A stretch of 64,000 nt of DNA from Atribacter laminatus (GTDB taxonomy: Bacteria; Atribacterota; Atribacteria; Atribacterales; Atribacteraceae), in the NCBI RefSeq assembly GCF_015775515.1, contig NZ_CP065383.1, positions 1,860,001 through 1,924,000 on the forward strand, given 5' to 3'. The first letter of the stretch is position 1. Each line of letters starts with the position of its first letter. Made by a program: the position numbers and the translations under genes. Of this stretch, positions 61,118-64,000 are shown piece after piece. The notes under the pieces were generated by a model. The model was not told where the DNA came from, did not search any database, and saw only the letters and a program-made list of their open reading frames with translations.

Positions 61118-61532
61118 ATGTTAAAACAATAGCGTTTTTTTACTTTTTAAGATAACGTTGATTGTTTTTTTTAAATGTTTACCCCAAGCAATATAACCAA
61201 CTCCATTAATTTTACCTTCGCCCACTCCATCACCACACATTAATACCATTACTCCTCAATCGGGACCGTCGGGTACGAAAATTACCATTGCCGGTTCAGA
61301 ATTTGGTTCCTTACAAGAGCAAAGTCTCCTGATTTTTAAAAGAGGAGATGATAAAATTTTAAGGGTAAGATTATAATCTGGTCGGATAACACCATTATTA
61401 CTCGTGTTCCTCAACTCATGAAAGATACCTATCGGGTTTTAGTTATAGTTAGTTATAGTGAATGGAATCCAAAGCGATGAGGTCGAGTTTAGGTTGCAGG
61501 TGCCAAGTTCTTGTCCGCAGTGTGCCAGGTGA
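61118..61532 (+). pseudogene. Decayed lipoprotein with an IPT/TIG domain
   Basis: GAGGAGG precedes ATG 61118, but the frame stops after four codons. Other frames hold a lipoprotein-like signal (VFLLFKITLIVFFKC), a Pro/Ser linker (PTPLILPSPTPSPH) and an IPT/TIG domain (ITPQSGPSGTKITIAGSEFG, then in another frame GKIIIWSDNTIITRVP). The end (VNGIQSDEVEFRLQVP...CPQCAR) is in a third frame. The last shift is explained by a 10-bp tandem duplication TTAGTTATAG (61439-61448 and 61449-61458). At least four lesions make this a real pseudogene. Confidence 0.8.
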
Positions 61533-61571
61533 TAAATATCATAAACATTTATTATTTAAAATAAAATTGGC

Positions 61572-62435
61572 TTATCCTTTGACCGCACCGGCAGTCAATC
61601 CCTCAACCAGATATTTTTGGAGTATTAAGAAAACAATCAAGACCGGAAGCGTGGCAACTACGCTGGCAGCCATCATATCCTCCCAGCGAACGTCAAATTC
61701 GCCTACAAAAGAGAGAACTATTCCGGGAGGAAGAGTCCGCATAGCATCTTGAGACATGAGGGTGAGGGAAAACATAAACTCATCCCAGGCAGAGAGAAAT
61801 GCAAAAATGCCAATGGCAACAACCCCAGGAGATACTAAAGGAATGACTACTCGCCAAAGAGCACTCATCCGACTACAGCCATCGATCAAGGCAGCTTCTT
61901 CAAGTTCTAAAGGAATTTTGTCGAAAAACCCTTTTATCATCCAGATACAGAAAGGCAATGAGAAGCTGGTGTAGGCAATAATCAAGCCGGTATAGGAATT
62001 TAAAAGTTTCAATCGCATAAACATGATATAAAAGGTGATTAAAAACATTGGAAGAGGAAACATTTGAGTTATCAGGATGCTGGTAAAAATACTTTTCCTT
62101 CCCCGCCGATGGAAACGAGAAAGTGCATATCCTGAAAAAATTGCTAATAGGATACAGAATATTACAGTAGCACCGCAAACTATGAGGCTATTTTTAAAAT
62201 AAGTTAGAAAATTTACTCCTCCAGCCCCAGCTCGGGAGATAAAAATCCGTTGATAGGCAGCTGCGGTTGGATTGCGGGGAATCCAGCGTGGTGGTGTTTC
62301 AAAAAGATCATGATGATCTTTGAAAGAAGTCGATACCATCCAGGCAATTGGAAACAGAACAGCTATGAGCAAAATTATGATAACTAGGTACTGAGTGGTA
62401 CTCGACAGGAGGCGGATGTTTCGGTAGCGCGACAT
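61572..62435 (-). CDS. Sugar ABC transporter permease, MalG type
   Basis: 287 residues with six predicted membrane spans. The EAA loop is LELEEAALIDGCSRMSALWRVVIPLVSPG. GGAAGGAG precedes ATG 62435, one base after the stop of the upstream MalF-type gene. It is last in a binding protein-MalF-MalG operon on the minus strand, with no ATPase gene visible in the window. It resembles trehalose/maltose-type systems (TTSFKDHHDLFETPPRWIPRNP), which take up di- or oligosaccharides. Specificity unproven. Confidence 0.9.
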   Translation of the reverse strand: MSRYRNIRLLSSTTQYLVIIILLIAVLFPIAWMVSTSFKDHHDLFETPPRWIPRNPTAAAYQRIFISRAGAGGVNFLTYFKNSLIVCGATVIFCILLAIFSGYALSRFHRRGRKSIFTSILITQMFPLPMFLITFYIMFMRLKLLNSYTGLIIAYTSFSLPFCIWMIKGFFDKIPLELEEAALIDGCSRMSALWRVVIPLVSPGVVAIGIFAFLSAWDEFMFSLTLMSQDAMRTLPPGIVLSFVGEFDVRWEDMMAASVVATLPVLIVFLILQKYLVEGLTAGAVKG

Positions 62436-62436
62436 G

Positions 62437-63333
62437 TCAATCTCCTTCCCCGAATTTTAAGGTTTTAATGTAGGATAGACTGAAAATCAACATAGCTATT
62501 AAAGACAAAGAACCCATGGCTGCTCCCATCCCCATATCATAATTTCGAAAAGCAGTTCGGTATATCTGAATCCCCATGGTTGTCGTCTGATATACTGGGC
62601 CTCCCTTGGTAAGAATCCAGATGATAGTAAAGTTTTGGAATTCCCAAATGATTTCCAGGATGGTTACGATGATGATTATTTCTTTGAGGCTAGGCAGAAT
62701 TATATATCTCAGTCGCTGAAAAAAGGTTGCCCCATCAATAGTTGACGCTTCAAAAAGTTCCTTAGGAATAGTTTCGAGGCCGGCTAAAAGCATGAGCATA
62801 AAGAAGGGAAAATATTTCCAACTAGTGGCTAGAATTACCGAAGGTAACGCTAAGCTGGGATTAACCAGCCACGATTGGAATTGTCTGATTAATCCCAAAT
62901 CTTTCAAAAGAAAGTTCAATATTCCATACTGGGGATTGAATATCCAAAGCCATAATAATGCTACAACTGTAGATGGAATGACCCAAGGGAGAAGAAACAG
63001 GCTGCGAAAGAGACTACGATTTCGAATCGGACCATAGAGCAGGAGAGCAATAAGGAAACCGAAGAAAAAAGAAACCCCGGTAGAACCAAGACAATAGAGA
63101 AAGGTTCGATAAAGGGATATCCAGAATATCCGATTTCCAAACAACAGCATCCGAAAGTTCTGAAGGCCATTAAAGACCACTCCTCGTGCAGGATCGGTTA
63201 GCCGGTAATAATGGAATCCAAGAATGATCCCATTAATCAGTGGGTAGCCTATGGTTAAGATTAAAATGGTAGCCGAAGGAAGTATCAGGAGAAAATAGAG
63301 CCTTTTATCGCTTCGTTTTTTTCCAATTAGCAT
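62437..63333 (-). CDS. Sugar ABC transporter permease, MalF type
   Basis: 298 residues. Short basic N-terminus (MLIGKKRSDKRLYF), six hydrophobic spans and the EAA loop IPKELFEASTIDGATFFQRLRYIILP. GGGAGAAG precedes ATG 63333. It lies 23 bp after the binding-protein gene and 1 bp before the MalG-type gene. It makes up half of the membrane channel of the second ATPase-less importer. The narrow gap to the binding-protein gene leaves no room for the hairpin found after the other binding-protein genes. Confidence 0.9.
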   Translation of the reverse strand: MLIGKKRSDKRLYFLLILPSATILILTIGYPLINGIILGFHYYRLTDPARGVVFNGLQNFRMLLFGNRIFWISLYRTFLYCLGSTGVSFFFGFLIALLLYGPIRNRSLFRSLFLLPWVIPSTVVALLWLWIFNPQYGILNFLLKDLGLIRQFQSWLVNPSLALPSVILATSWKYFPFFMLMLLAGLETIPKELFEASTIDGATFFQRLRYIILPSLKEIIIIVTILEIIWEFQNFTIIWILTKGGPVYQTTTMGIQIYRTAFRNYDMGMGAAMGSLSLIAMLIFSLSYIKTLKFGEGD

Positions 63334-63356
63334 TTTAAGTTCTTCTCCCAGTTCAT

Positions 63357-64000
63357 TTACATTGAAAGTTCTATATCAATCTGACGGACAGCTTCATCCA
63401 GAGCACCTTGAACATCCCGACCCATTAAAACCACTTCTTGGACGGCTGCCATGACGATTTCTCCAACTCGACCCCAACGAGGTCCCCAGCCAAGCGGTTT
63501 TTTCATGTACTCGGTCTGGTTCAATACTTGTCGGACAAAAGGATCGTCCTTGTATATCGGATCGTTAAGGAGTGAAATCCGTGTGGGCATGAGACCGGTA
63601 TCTTGGTAGTAGGTCTTGGTGATTTCAGGATCGCTGATGAGAAATTCCATATATTTCCAAGCTGCTTCTTTATTTTTACTATCTTTTGACAGGACCAGCA
63701 TATGAGAACTTGGGTTTGAATATCCATAGGGAACATCATCAGGGATGGCTGAACCCTTAGGAATAGGAGCCAGCGCCCAGTCTTTATCGAATTCTTCTTC
63801 ACGAGGATTCAATCCACGCAAAATTCCTCGAATCCAGGGTCCTTCCAGCATAAAACCGAGCTTTTCCTGAGCAAAAATGACTCGAATTTCTCTAATGCCA
63901 AGACCCGGATCCATGTATTTATTCTTTACCAGACTATTTACCCATTCCACGGCTTCGACTCCAGCAGCATTGTTGAGGATCACATTTCCTTCTTGGTCAA
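63357..64000 (-). CDS. Extracellular solute-binding protein family 1, C-terminal part (cut by window edge)
   Basis: The frame is open through base 64000, so only the last 214 residues or so are seen (DQEGNVILNNAAGVEAVEWVNSLVKN onward). Features of cluster-B sugar-binding proteins are KLGFMLEGPWIRGILRG, YGYSNPSSHMLVLSKDSKNKEAAWKYMEFL and GLMPTRISLL, and the end has MAAVQEVVLMGRDVQGALDEA. It belongs with the two permeases encoded directly downstream on the minus strand and captures their sugar outside the membrane. Signal peptide and start lie beyond the window. Confidence 0.9.
   Translation of the reverse strand, partial: DQEGNVILNNAAGVEAVEWVNSLVKNKYMDPGLGIREIRVIFAQEKLGFMLEGPWIRGILRGLNPREEEFDKDWALAPIPKGSAIPDDVPYGYSNPSSHMLVLSKDSKNKEAAWKYMEFLISDPEITKTYYQDTGLMPTRISLLNDPIYKDDPFVRQVLNQTEYMKKPLGWGPRWGRVGEIVMAAVQEVVLMGRDVQGALDEAVRQIDIELSM

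Overview
This window is AT-rich bacterial chromosomal DNA. It looks like the genome of an anaerobic, fermentative, sugar-scavenging heterotroph. Five separate sugar-type ABC importers, an ETF-coupled GlcD-type oxidase, AddAB-like recombination nucleases, a T-box in front of trpBA, frequent TTG starts and two routes to trehalose point to a deep-branching low-GC lineage. My best guess is Atribacterota (OP9/JS1), with Thermotogota, Dictyoglomota or a Firmicutes relative as alternatives. This is inferred from gene content only; there is no rRNA in the window. I found no tRNA, rRNA, CRISPR array, prophage or transposase.

Layout. 1-7.4 kb: the N-terminal part of an S9 peptidase (minus strand, cut by the window edge), then addB-addA. 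7.6-10.7 kb: an ATPase-less MalEFG-type importer (minus). 11.2-14.8 kb: an Rbs-type importer (minus), divergent from an FGGY kinase, DeoC-type aldolase and 6-phospho-3-hexuloisomerase operon (15.5-18.4 kb). 18.7-22.1 kb: a fused trehalose-6-phosphate synthase/phosphatase overlapping a TreT-type trehalose synthase, convergent with a secreted propeller-like protein. 23.5-34.5 kb: a large catabolic locus with a strong promoter and GntR-type operator. It holds a binding protein, acetamidase/formamidase-like hydrolase, ABC ATPase, permease, GntR/FCD regulator, two TIM-barrel sugar isomerases/epimerases, a cupin, then EtfB, EtfA and a GlcD-type 2-hydroxyacid dehydrogenase. 34.7-38.3 kb: a heterodimeric ABC exporter with one degenerate ATPase site. 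38.9-45.9 kb: a ~2320-residue secreted PKD/propeller protein (minus). 46-49 kb: a composite repeat, a tryptophan-type T-box and trpBA. 49-54.2 kb: another Rbs-type importer and a second FGGY kinase. 54.5-61.5 kb: an accessory, repeat-rich stretch with a tandem-repeat lipoprotein, a palindromic repeat island, a TMEM175-like channel, an SDR, a frameshifted zinc metallopeptidase, a chromate-transporter pair and a decayed IPT/TIG lipoprotein. 61.6-64 kb: a second ATPase-less MalEFG-type importer, its binding protein cut by the window end.

How it fits together. Most of the window serves uptake and breakdown of small carbohydrates: binding protein, permease and ATPase bring in the substrate, FGGY kinases phosphorylate it, and isomerases, aldolase and a hydroxyacid oxidase feed it to central metabolism. 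Three of the four complete binding-protein genes are followed by a perfect 14-18 bp intercistronic hairpin, a plausible way to keep binding protein in excess over membrane parts. Intergenic DNA contains families of palindromic repeats. One is a ~215-220 bp composite element present in two inverted copies 13 kb apart, with scrambled partial modules elsewhere. The 23.5-34.5 kb locus is the best candidate for an uncharacterised pathway.
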